The notes below the pieces were generated by a model that made no database searches, had not been told where the DNA came from, and saw only the letters and a list, made by a program, of their open reading frames with translations. From the NCBI GenBank assembly GCA_963733915.1, contig CAVTEP010000006.1, positions 186,001 through 250,000 of the forward strand: a stretch of 64,000 nt of DNA, given 5' to 3'. Both the position numbers and the translations under genes were made by a program. This document shows positions 55,818 through 64,000 of this stretch, one piece after another; within the stretch, counting starts at the first letter, position 1, and every line of letters starts with the position of its first letter. This stretch comes from Sulfomarinibacter sp963733915. Its GTDB lineage: Bacteria; Acidobacteriota; Thermoanaerobaculia; Thermoanaerobaculales; Sulfomarinibacteraceae.

Positions 55818-56920
55818 TCATTCCTTCCACTCGGTGATGAAGACGTTCGTCTCACCCGGCTTTGAGTTGCTGCGGTTCGAGCAGAAGACAAAAGTCCTTC
55901 CGTCGGGCGACCACATCGGGAAGCCGTCAAAACCGCCCGTGAAGGTGATGCGTTCGGGGTTGTCGCCGTCGAGATCGACCATCCATAGATCGAACTCGCG
56001 TCCTGAGGGATCGCCGTGGTTGGACGAGAAGATGATCTTCTCCCCCGAGGGGTGGAAGTACGGCGCGAAGGAGGCGGCGCCGAGGTCGGTGATCTGCCGC
56101 TTGTCCGAGCCGTCGGCGTTCATCACGAAGATCTCCAGCTTGGATGGCCGGATGAGGCCTTCGGCGAGCAGGGCCTGGTAGTCCTCGATCTCGGTCGGGT
56201 CGGAGGGGTGGCGCGCGCGGTAGACGATCTTGGTGCCGTCCGGCGAGAAGAAGGGTCCGCCGTCGTAGCCGATCTCATCGGTCAGACGGATCACATCCGA
56301 GCCGTCGAGATTCATCGAGTAGATGTCGAGGTCGCCATCCCGCATCGAGGTGAAGACGATGCGGTCGCCCTGCGGCGAGACGGTGGCCTCGGCGTCATAC
56401 CCGTCGCTGTCGGTCAGCTTGGAGATTTCCGATCCGTCCGGGCGGGCGCGATAGATGTCGTAGCTCGGATAGATCGGCCAGACATAACCGCGGCTGTGGT
56501 CCGGGACCGGCGGGCAGTCGGTTCCGGCTTCGTGGGTCGAGGCGTAGATGACCCACTCATCATCGGGGAGGAAGTAGGCGCAGGTCGTGCGGCCGGTGCC
56601 CGTGGAGGCGAGGGTCGTCTCCGCGGTGCCGGTGTCCATGAACCAGGATCTGATCGCAGCCATAGGGCGGTCTCGTGGACTGAAAGATCAGCCGGTCGCC
56701 CGCAAACGAAAAGTACGCCTCGGCGTTCTCGCCGCCGTCCGTCAGCATCCTGAGTTCACCGAAGTGGGTCTCCTGCGGATCCGGTTCGATGATTCGGGGC
56801 AGCGCCGAAGCCGTATCGACTGAGGTTTCCGGGGCGGGCGCCTCCGGCTGTTGGGCGCAACCGGCAACCACGAGAAGGATCGACGCGGTGGTCGTCAGGA
56901 GTGCATGTTTTCAGATTCAT
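55818..56920 (-). CDS. TolB-like beta-propeller lipoprotein, two frameshifts
   Basis: Start ATG at 56920 behind GGAGGGG. After removing an extra base near 56906 the N-terminus reads LLTTTASILLVVAGC, a lipobox. A second extra base near 56650 is bridged to give CDQIWFMDTGTAE. The mature part has PD40/WD40-type repeats: RMLTDGGENAEAYFSFAGDRLIFQST, DIYRARPDGSEISKLTDSDGYDAEATVSP, IYSMNLDGSDVIRLTDEIG, IFVMNADGSDKRQIT and LWMVDLDGDNPERITF. A periplasmic propeller that could bind a peptide or a partner of the envelope; not the Tol-Pal TolB itself, which would have pal nearby. Identity of the fold is secure, function is not. Confidence 0.85.
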
Positions 56921-56984
56921 TTCCCCTCCAGGTCGCGAGATCGTCTCACGACTCGCGCGCTGTGACAAATCCCTGACAATTACA

Positions 56985-57185
56985 AACGTTCGAACGTTAT
57001 AACGTTGAAACGTTAAAACGTTTCCACCCGCCCCCTGAGCAGCCAGAGCTTCGAAGAGGTAGCTGGGCAGCGACCGGGGCAGGAAACGGGGCAGAGGGGA
57101 AGGGGAAAGGGGAAAGGGACCAACCACCCTCTCCTTTTCTCCTGTTTCAACCTGTTCTAACGACCTAACGTTCAAACGTTAGCTC
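56985..57185. repeat. Nested composite repeat, AACGTT arms around AAAGGGG arms
   Basis: AACGTT array (56990-57023), core TTTCCACCCGCCCCC, non-repeat middle, GGGGAAAGGGGAAAGGGA purine arm (57083-57119), core GACCAACCACCCTCTCC, pyrimidine arm, then GTTCTAACG/AACGTT units to 57180. Same architecture as 39531-39728. It ends next to the aceF stop. Confidence 0.85.
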
Positions 57186-57187
57186 GG

Positions 57188-58528
57188 TCAGCCCTCGAAT
57201 GCGAGCAGCAGCGGCTGCTCGAGCGCGTCCTTGAGCTTGGCCAGGAAGCGCGCCGCGTCGGCGCCGTCGACCACCCGGTGGTCGTAGGACAGCGACAGCG
57301 GCATCATCAGCCGCGGCCGAAACGATCCTCCGTGCCACTGGGGCTCGATTCGCCCGCGCGAAACACCGAGGATCGCGACTTCGGGCCAGTTGACGATCGG
57401 CGTGAAACCGGTGCCCCCGATGCCTCCGAGGTTGGAGATGGTGAAGGAACCACCCTGCATCTCGTCCGGCTTGAGCTTGCGTGAACGGGCGCGGGTCGCC
57501 AAGTCGTCGAGCTCGACCGCAATCTCGGTCAGGCTCTTGGCGTCGGCATCGCGGACCACCGGCACCAACAGGCCGCGCTCGGTGTCGACCGCCACGCCGA
57601 TGTTGATCGAGCGGCGGAAAACGATTTCCTTCCGCGCCATGTCGACCGCCGCGTTGAGAACCGGGTGTGTCTTGAGGATGGACGAGACGATCTTCACCAA
57701 CAGCGCGGTTACGGTGAGCTTTCCGCCCGCAGCCTCCACCCGCTCCCGGTAGGCCTTGCGGAACTCCTCGATGTCGGTGATGTCGGCGATCTCGTGATTG
57801 GTGACCTGAGGAATGGTATGCCACGCCCGCGTGAGGTTTTCGGCGGTCAGCTTTCGCACCTTGGACATGGGTTCGCGGTGCACCGGGCCAAAACGTTCCA
57901 GGTCCGGCAAGGCGAGAGGCGCCGCCGCCGTTCCTGAGCTCGAAGCGGAGAGGAGCCGGTTGGCGTGGACCTTGACGTCGTCGATGGAGATGCGCCCGCC
58001 GGGCCCGCTCCCCTTGACCGATGAAAGATCGGCGCCGATCTCGCGCGCAAACCGCCGCACGGTAGGAGCCGCGGGAATTGCTCTCATCCCGTCGCGTGGC
58101 GTTACTGACGGCGGGGGAGTCGGGACCCGCGGAGCTGGAGGCGTGGCAGGCGTGTCAGCCTCGCTCACAGCCGGCTCGTCGTCCCGCTCTTTTTCGCCTT
58201 TTCCCCTTTTCCCCTCTGCTCCTTTTCCACTTGTTTCCTCTGCCTGATCTGGTGCGGGCGCCGGCTCAGGCGAAGCATCCACCTGGACCTCAGCTGCTTC
58301 GAGACTGACGATCGCGGCATTCTCGCCGAGCGCGTCGCCCGGGTTGACGTGGATCTCGGTCACCGTGCCGGAGGCCGTCGACGGCACTTCGACCGAGGCC
58401 TTCTCGGTTTCGACCTCGATCAGCCCCTGGTCCTTTTCGACACGGTCGCCGACCGCCACCAGGACCGCAACCACGTCGACGCTGTCGACGCCTTCACCGA
58501 GCTCCGGGAGGTGGATGGTTATCGGCAT
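57188..58528 (-). CDS. aceF: Pyruvate dehydrogenase E2, dihydrolipoamide acetyltransferase
   Basis: 446 residues. One N-terminal lipoyl domain (EVETEKASVEVPS, Lys is lipoylated), a charged linker, the E1/E3-binding domain (RRFAREIGADLSSVKGSGPGGRI) and the catalytic domain ending in SYDHRVVDGADAARFLAKL with catalytic His and Asp. The linker at about residues 90-115 (GKGAEGKRGKGEKE) is encoded by a purine array like the intergenic repeats. It follows aceE by 10 bp. The E3 gene (lpd) is not in the window. Confidence 0.96.
   Translation of the reverse strand: MPITIHLPELGEGVDSVDVVAVLVAVGDRVEKDQGLIEVETEKASVEVPSTASGTVTEIHVNPGDALGENAAIVSLEAAEVQVDASPEPAPAPDQAEETSGKGAEGKRGKGEKERDDEPAVSEADTPATPPAPRVPTPPPSVTPRDGMRAIPAAPTVRRFAREIGADLSSVKGSGPGGRISIDDVKVHANRLLSASSSGTAAAPLALPDLERFGPVHREPMSKVRKLTAENLTRAWHTIPQVTNHEIADITDIEEFRKAYRERVEAAGGKLTVTALLVKIVSSILKTHPVLNAAVDMARKEIVFRRSINIGVAVDTERGLLVPVVRDADAKSLTEIAVELDDLATRARSRKLKPDEMQGGSFTISNLGGIGGTGFTPIVNWPEVAILGVSRGRIEPQWHGGSFRPRLMMPLSLSYDHRVVDGADAARFLAKLKDALEQPLLLAFEG
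58190..58240. repeat. AAAAGGGG-type array inside the aceF linker
   Basis: GGAAAAGGAGCAGAGGGGAAAAGGGGAAAAGGCG (read on the minus strand, 58233-58200) has the same units as the intergenic arms at 14570, 27240, 39590 and 57090, but lies in frame inside a coding sequence. Confidence 0.8.
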
Positions 58529-58538
58529 CCCGTCCTCC

Positions 58539-61231
58539 TCAGACCGTCACCGGGTTCGGAGCGTCGGCATCGATCCCGAAGTTCTCGACTGCGTTTGTCA
58601 CGACTGCGCGATCGATCTTGCCTTCGGCGGCAAGGGCGCCGAGGGTGGCGACCACGATGTGTTCTGCATCGATCTCGAAAAACCGGCGCAACGCGGCGCG
58701 GCTCTCCGAGCGACCAAAGCCGTCGGTGCCGAGGGCCACCGGGGGTTTCGGGTACCACCGGCAGATCGAATTGGGAAGGGCCTTGACGTAGTCGGTGGCG
58801 ATCACGTAAACGCCATCGGTCGAATCGAGACACTGACTGACCCACGGCGTTCTCGTCTCCCCGTTGGGATGGAGCCGGTTGAAGCGATCGCAGTCGGTAC
58901 CGTCCATGTAGAGCTGTTTGAAGCTCGTGATGCTCCACACGTCGGCGGCGACGTTGAATCGCTCGCCGAGGATCTCCTGCGCGCGCAGGGCCTGGTTGAG
59001 GATCGCGCCGCTGCCAAAGAGGTGGGCGCGGAGCTCGGCGCCGTCGTTCCCCGACGGACGGTAGCGGTACATCCCGCGCAGGATGCCCTCCTCCGATGCC
59101 CTCGGGCTGCACCGGCATGGCGTAGGGCTCGTTCTCGACCGTGATGTAGTAGAAAACGTCCTCCTGCTCGACGTACATCCGTCGGATTCCGTCCTTGATG
59201 ATGGCCGCAAGCTCGAAGGCGAAGGCCGGATCGTAGGCCCTGAGGTTGGGCACCGGGTAGGCAAGCAGGTGGGAGTTGCCGTCCTGGTGCTGAAGCCCTT
59301 CGCCGTTCAGCGTGGTGCGACCTGCGGTGCCGCCGATCATGAAGCCTCGGGTTCGCATGTCGGCCGCGGCCCAGACCAGATCGCCGATGCGCTGCATGCC
59401 GAACATCGAGTAGTAGACGAAGAACGGGATGGTGTTGATGCCGTGGGTCGCGTGCGCGCAGCCGGCGGCGATGAACGAGCTCATGGAGCCGGCCTCGGTG
59501 ATGCCCTCCTCCAGCAATTGACCGTCCTTGGCCTCGCGGTAGTTCATGAGGGTGTTGGCGTCCACCGGTTCGTAGAGCTGACCGGCGTGCGAGTAGATGC
59601 CGATTTGACGGAACAGCGATTCCATGCCGAAGGTGCGCGCCTCGTCGGGGATGATGGGCACGACGAGCTTGCCGATCTGCTTGTCCTTGAGGAGCTTGGT
59701 CAGGATGCGAACAAAGGCCATGGTGGTTGAGATATCTCGTCCATCCGAACCCTCGGCAAACTCCTCGAACACCGAGTCGGGCACCATTTGCAGCGGCTCG
59801 CATCGCACACCCCGCGTGGGTACCGGTCCGCCCAGGGCCGCCCGATGCTCCTGGATGTAGATCATCTCGGCGCTGTTCTCGGGCGGTCGGTAAAAGGTGG
59901 CGGCGCGCGCCTGCTCGTCGGACAGGGGAATGCCGAAGCGGGTGCGGAACTCGAGCAGCTCTTCCTGATCGAGCTTCTTCTGCTGGTGGGTGACGTTGCG
60001 CCCTTCGCCGGTTTCGCCAAGACCGTAGCCCTTGATGGTGCGGGCGAGGATGGCCGTCGGCGAGCCCTTGTGCGCGACGGCGGCCCGGTACGCCGCGTAG
60101 ACCTTCGCAGGGTCGTGACCGCCGAGTCGCAGGCGCCGCAGCTGTTCGTCCGAAAGATTGGCGACCATCGCCTCGAGCTCAGGGTACTTGCCGAAGAAAT
60201 GTTTACGAACGTAGGCGCCGTCCGAGGTCGAGTACTTCTGACTCTCGCCGTCCACGACTTCACCCATCCGGCGAACCAGCAGGCCGTCCTTGTCCTTGGC
60301 CAGCAACGGGTCCCAGTCCTCTCCCCAGATCACCTTGATGACGTTCCAACCGGCACCGCGGAAGTGGCCCTCGAGCTCCTGGATGATCTTGCCGTTGCCG
60401 CGAACCGGTCCGTCGAGTCGCTGCAGATTGCAGTTGACGACAAATATGAGGTTGTCGAGCTTTTCGCGCCCGGCGAGCGAGATGGCGCCAAGGGCCTCCG
60501 GTTCGTCGGTTTCGCCGTCGCCGAGGAAGGCCCACACCTTGTGGTCCGACTTCGGGTGCAGGCCGCGATCCTCGAGGTAGTGGTTGAACCGCGCCTGGTA
60601 GATGGCCATGATCGGGCCGAGACCCATCGAAACCGTCGGAAATTCCCAGAAGCTCGGCATCAGCCATGGGTGGGGGTAGGACGACAGGCCAAAGCCGCGG
60701 CCGTCGCGCAGCTCGCGCCGGAAGTTGAAGAGCTGCTGTTCGGTCGAGCCGGCCCTCGAGAAAGGCGCGCGCGTAGATGCCGGGCGAGGCGTGGCCCTGG
60801 AAATAGATCTGGTCCCCGTCGTAATGCTCGCCCTTGCCGTGGAAGAAATGGTTGAAGGCGACCTCATACAGCGTCGCGGCCGAGGCGTAGGTCGAGATGT
60901 GACCGCCGATGCCTTCCTCCTCGTGGTTGGCGCGCACGACCATGGCCATCGCATTCCAGCGGACCAGACTCTTGATGCGTCGCTCGAGCTCGCGGCTGCC
61001 CGGGTAGGGCGGTTGCTCGGAGACCGGGATGGTGTTGATGTGCGGGGTGGTGGCCTCGAAGGGCAGCTTGACGCCGGTTTTCTGGGCGTGAATCTGCAGC
61101 TCCTCGAGCAGTTTCCGGACCCGTTCGGGACCGCCGTGCGCGAGCACCCAGTCCAGCGATTCGAGCCACTCCTGGGTTTCGACCGCGTCCGCGATCTCCT
61201 GCGACCTCGTTGTCGCTGTGCCGTCACTCAT
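58539..61231 (-). CDS. aceE: Pyruvate dehydrogenase E1 component, homodimeric, two frameshifts
   Basis: About 896 residues of the AceE type. Starts at 61231. Thiamin diphosphate site: FLGDGETDEPEALGAISLAGREKLDNLIFVVNCN, with ISTYASAATLYEVAFNHFFHG and YVRKHFFGKYPELEAMV. One extra base near 60753 (in LEGRLTEQQL) and one near 59100 (in PEASEEGIL) break the frame; both restore the expected AceE sequence. It decarboxylates pyruvate and acetylates the E2 lipoyl group. Operon with aceF. Nothing is recognised between it and the next gene (61232-61412). Confidence 0.95.
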
Positions 61232-61412
61232 GTTGACCTCTGTTTCCGTCTGCCGGCCCCGGGGCGCGGCGCTCTGTGTGATAACAACTGTTATGGCGAT
61301 CGTGTTTCAATCTCGGCGCAGATGGTAGCGTATCCGGACTGTCGATGGTGAGCTCCGAGACGAAAACGCCCCTCATTCACCACCTCGCTGAGCAATCCGC
61401 TGATACGACCTC

Positions 61413-63668
61413 TTAGCCGACAGCCCCGGCGCGCGGCGCGGTGCCCTGCATCCGGTCCGCCAGAATCTTGGCGAGGTGGTTGGGGTGGCCGGCGGTGCGC
61501 TCGAGCAGGCTCTCCGCCACCTCCTTGGGCAGCGGCGGCGCGATGAAGTAGCCCTGGACCATGGTCACATCGAGAGCCACCAGGGCTTCGAACTGGGATC
61601 TCGTCTGGACGCCTTCAGCGACCGTGTCCTTGCCGAGGTTTTTGGCGAGGGTGATGATGGTGCGTACGATCTCCGAGCTCTCCTCGTCGTCGAGCATTCG
61701 CGACACGAAGGAGTAGTCGATCTTCAGCGTGTCGATCGGGAATCTCCGAAGGTAGGCGAGGGACGAGTATCCGGTGCCGAAGTCGTCGATGCTGATGGCG
61801 ATGGCGAGGGACTTCAGCTGTTCGAGCACCGCCGACGCGTACTGGGCGTTTTCCATGAGGACGCTCTCGGTGACCTCGAGCTTGAGGCTCTTGCCGTAGA
61901 GGCCGCTGTTGCGGAGGATGAGGTCGATGCCGGCGACCACATCCGGGCGCATGAGCTGGGTGGTCGAGATGTTGACCGACATCGTGACCCGCGAGTGAGC
62001 GCGGAACTTCTGGTGCCACACCCGCAACTGTTTGCAGGCCTCCTCGGCCACCCATCGGTCGAGCTGGATAATGGCGCCCATTTCTTCCGCGACCATGATG
62101 AACTCGCCGGGTTGGAGAAGCCCGCGTTCCGGGTGTTGCCAACGCACCAGGGCCTCGAAACCGGCGATGTGGCCGTCGGAGATAGCGACAATGGGTTGGA
62201 AAAACACCCGGAACTCGCTTCGCGCCAGCGCCCGGCGAAGGTCGTTCTCGAGGTGCAGGGTGGCGACGACCTTGCGGTGCATTTGATCGTCAAAGACCGC
62301 GAAGCTGTTGCGGCCCAACGATTTTGCCCGGTACATGGCGGTGTCCGAGTCGCGCAGGAGGTCTTCCGGGCGGGTGTACTCGGCGTTCCAGAGGGCGATG
62401 CCGATACTGATCGTGGCAAAGACCTCGTTGCCGCCGAGGTCGAAGGGCACCTTGAACTCGTCCTGGATGCGTTCGGCGGCCACGGTCGCGCCGCGGATGT
62501 CCTTGATGTCCTCGACCAGGATGACAAACTCGTCGCCACCGAATCGCGCCACGGTGTCGCCCGGTCGGCAGGCGTTTTCGACCCGTTCGGCGATCGCCCG
62601 CAGCAGCTGGTCGCCGTGGAGGTGCCCGAGACTGTCATTGACGTTCTTGAAACGATCGAGGTCGAAGAAAAGAACCGCGAAACCCTGCTCGGGGTCGCGC
62701 TCGGCGCGCGCAAATGCGTGCCGCAGGCGGTCCATCAGCACCGTCCGGTTCGGGAGACGGGTGAGTGGGTCCTGGAGGCCCGACGTGCGCACCGCCTCAC
62801 GCGACTCGTCCTCGCCATGGACATCCGTTTGTCGGCCGACCACGCGAACCGCCCTGTGGTCCGCGTCCTTGACGACCTCGCCGCGGGTCAGCATCCAGCG
62901 GTAGTCGCCGCTCTTCGTCATCATCCGGTACCGCTGTTCGATGACAGACACCTCGCCCGCGATGCTGGCGTCGATGATCGCGCGCAACCGGGTCAAGTCT
63001 TCGGGGTGGACGCGGTTCAGCCAGGTCTCGAGGCTGTCCTCGATCTCGTTCGGTGCGAAACCCAACATCTCCTTCCAGCGGTCCGAGAAGTGGACGGACT
63101 CGGTAGAGAGGTCGAGGTCCCAAACCCCGTCGCCGAGCCCTCCGGTGGCGATCAAAAAGCGTTGGTACTCATCTTTGATGCCCGCCTGCAGAGCTCGCAT
63201 CTGCTCGAGTTCACGAAAGCGGGCTTCGATCAGGCTCAGTCGGGTCGCAAGCAGTCCCGTGTCGACCGGCATCATCACGAAGTCGTTGACGCCGAGCTCG
63301 AGGATCGTGACCAGGGAGTCCGACTTGTCGGGTGGGATCAGCGCCAGGATTGAACAGGTACGACTGCCGTTGGCGTTGCAGAGTGTCGACGCCAGCTTGG
63401 CAGCGCTGTTATCCCCGAGTTGCCAGTCGATGACCGCAAGGTCGGGGACGTTTCGGCGGGCCGCATATCGCGCGGCCCAAGGGTTGCGATGGACCGCGGT
63501 CGTGTACCCGCGCTCTCCGAGGATCGTGCAGAGCTCGCCGCTGATTTTCGAGTTGCGAGTGCAAATGAGCGCTGCGCGCGGCCCTTCCCACGGTCCCGTC
63601 TCTGAGACGAACCGAGGCGGCGGAGCCTGCCGCCAATTGCGCCAGAAAGCAAGCTTGAACGGACTCAT
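61413..63668 (-). CDS. Receiver-like, PAS, GGDEF and EAL domain protein (c-di-GMP turnover)
   Basis: 751 residues. An N-terminal receiver-like domain (about 30-145: ALICTRNSKI ... LAVIDWQLGDN ... VMMPVD). A PAS domain follows (about 175-290: GVWDLDLSTESVHFSDRWKEMLG, then a PAC segment RYRMMTKSGDYRWM). The cyclase site is intact, RFGGDEFVILVED, and the phosphodiesterase has EALVRWQHPE, the metal region and DDFGTGYSSLAYLRRFPIDTLKIDYSF. So it may both make and break c-di-GMP. No membrane segment. A PilZ protein at 34.6-36 kb is a possible target. Confidence 0.95.
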   Translation of the reverse strand: MSPFKLAFWRNWRQAPPPRFVSETGPWEGPRAALICTRNSKISGELCTILGERGYTTAVHRNPWAARYAARRNVPDLAVIDWQLGDNSAAKLASTLCNANGSRTCSILALIPPDKSDSLVTILELGVNDFVMMPVDTGLLATRLSLIEARFRELEQMRALQAGIKDEYQRFLIATGGLGDGVWDLDLSTESVHFSDRWKEMLGFAPNEIEDSLETWLNRVHPEDLTRLRAIIDASIAGEVSVIEQRYRMMTKSGDYRWMLTRGEVVKDADHRAVRVVGRQTDVHGEDESREAVRTSGLQDPLTRLPNRTVLMDRLRHAFARAERDPEQGFAVLFFDLDRFKNVNDSLGHLHGDQLLRAIAERVENACRPGDTVARFGGDEFVILVEDIKDIRGATVAAERIQDEFKVPFDLGGNEVFATISIGIALWNAEYTRPEDLLRDSDTAMYRAKSLGRNSFAVFDDQMHRKVVATLHLENDLRRALARSEFRVFFQPIVAISDGHIAGFEALVRWQHPERGLLQPGEFIMVAEEMGAIIQLDRWVAEEACKQLRVWHQKFRAHSRVTMSVNISTTQLMRPDVVAGIDLILRNSGLYGKSLKLEVTESVLMENAQYASAVLEQLKSLAIAISIDDFGTGYSSLAYLRRFPIDTLKIDYSFVSRMLDDEESSEIVRTIITLAKNLGKDTVAEGVQTRSQFEALVALDVTMVQGYFIAPPLPKEVAESLLERTAGHPNHLAKILADRMQGTAPRAGAVG

Positions 63669-63800
63669 CGCACGGGGTTCGGCCAGGCGGAAGGATCCTG
63701 GGGGAAAGCGTGTTCCCGGTAATTCGAGTGGCTTGCGACCATCACTTCAAGTCTAACACCGATAGCCGTTACGGGCCGATCTCCCGCTCCACACCGAACA

Positions 63801-64000
63801 CTACGACGGCTTGCCCAGGTATCGTTGGAGCCGGCGGCGGAGAACCCGCGCCGCGTGAAAATCTCCGGCCGCCTCGATGGTCGCGTCGAGGGCCGCAAGC
63901 GCCTCTTCGAAGTTACCGTCGGCTATGAGTTCGTCGACACGGGCCAGTGAGTCCTGGTTCTCCTCCTCCAACCGTTCCTCGTCCGAGCGCCTCTTTGCTG
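63801..64000 (-). CDS. C-terminal fragment of a TPR-like protein (5' end outside window)
   Basis: The minus-strand frame is open from the right edge to the TAG at 63803. The visible 66 residues (SDEERLEEENQDSLARVDELIADG, FEEALAALDATIEAAGDFHAARVLRRRLQ, GKPS-stop) have the helical look of a TPR/coiled-coil end. Not recognised further. It is the gene upstream of, and probably co-transcribed with, the GGDEF/EAL gene. Confidence 0.65.
   Translation of the reverse strand, partial: AKRRSDEERLEEENQDSLARVDELIADGNFEEALAALDATIEAAGDFHAARVLRRRLQRYLGKPS

Noticed and set aside
55818..56920. TolB of the Tol-Pal system
   Set aside because: Propeller repeats fit, but there is a lipobox and no pal, tolA, tolQ or tolR in the neighbourhood.

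Overview
The window is a high-GC bacterial chromosome segment. Its gene content fits an uncultured sulfate/sulfite-metabolising Acidobacteriota. The class Thermoanaerobaculia (for example the Ca. Sulfomarinibacter group) is my best guess, inferred from the aprBA-qmoABC-sat cluster in a genome that also has PilZ/AMIN, lipoprotein and sugar-acid genes typical of that phylum. This is inference; there is no rRNA or marker gene to settle it. No tRNA, rRNA, CRISPR array, insertion sequence or prophage was recognised.

Layout. (1) 1-14.6 kb is a sulfate-activation block. It holds a K+-dependent membrane pyrophosphatase (hppA, partial) and an alpha/beta-hydrolase lipoprotein, then a long minus-strand operon aprB-aprA-zinc-ribbon-ykgJ-qmoA-qmoB-qmoC-sat, and on its far side adenylate kinase. 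Together these make APS, reduce it to sulfite and AMP with quinol electrons, and recycle both PPi (HppA) and AMP (Adk). This operon is riddled with single-base frameshifts, nearly all single-base insertions, so its coordinates span broken frames. (2) 14.6-27.1 kb is sugar-acid metabolism. A GHMP sugar kinase and a nucleotidyltransferase are followed by a GntR/FadR regulator with two identical operators, then uxaE, an SDR reductase, a LarA-family nickel epimerase, 6-phosphogluconate dehydrogenase and a PfkB kinase. A GH2 glycosidase converges on them. They suggest a galacturonate-to-gluconate-to-pentose-phosphate route. (3) 27.1-39.5 kb is mixed housekeeping: a DUF255 thioredoxin-like protein, an M24 aminopeptidase, an XPD/DinG-like helicase with a nuclease domain, a PilZ-TM-AMIN protein, a metallophosphoesterase, and a metallo-beta-lactamase plus membrane M28 peptidase pair. 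(4) 39.7-51.2 kb is a minus-strand array in which three paralogous PEP/pyruvate-binding (ATP-grasp) proteins with different sensor/effector domains surround two glutamate dehydrogenases. I consider this the best candidate for an undescribed regulatory system. (5) 51.6-64 kb holds an RND efflux pair, a TolB-like lipoprotein, pyruvate dehydrogenase E1 and E2, and a receiver-PAS-GGDEF-EAL protein. A partial gene runs off the right edge.

Nearly every boundary between transcription units carries a composite intergenic repeat. It has 7-8 bp tandem arrays (AACGTTAG-type, AAAAGGGG-type, AATTCTCA-type or CACGAAGA-type) arranged as inverted arms around a conserved GGTTGGGTGGG / CCCACCCAACC-like core. 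Several genes take their last codons and stop codon from these arrays, and one array lies inside the coding linker of the pyruvate dehydrogenase E2 gene.
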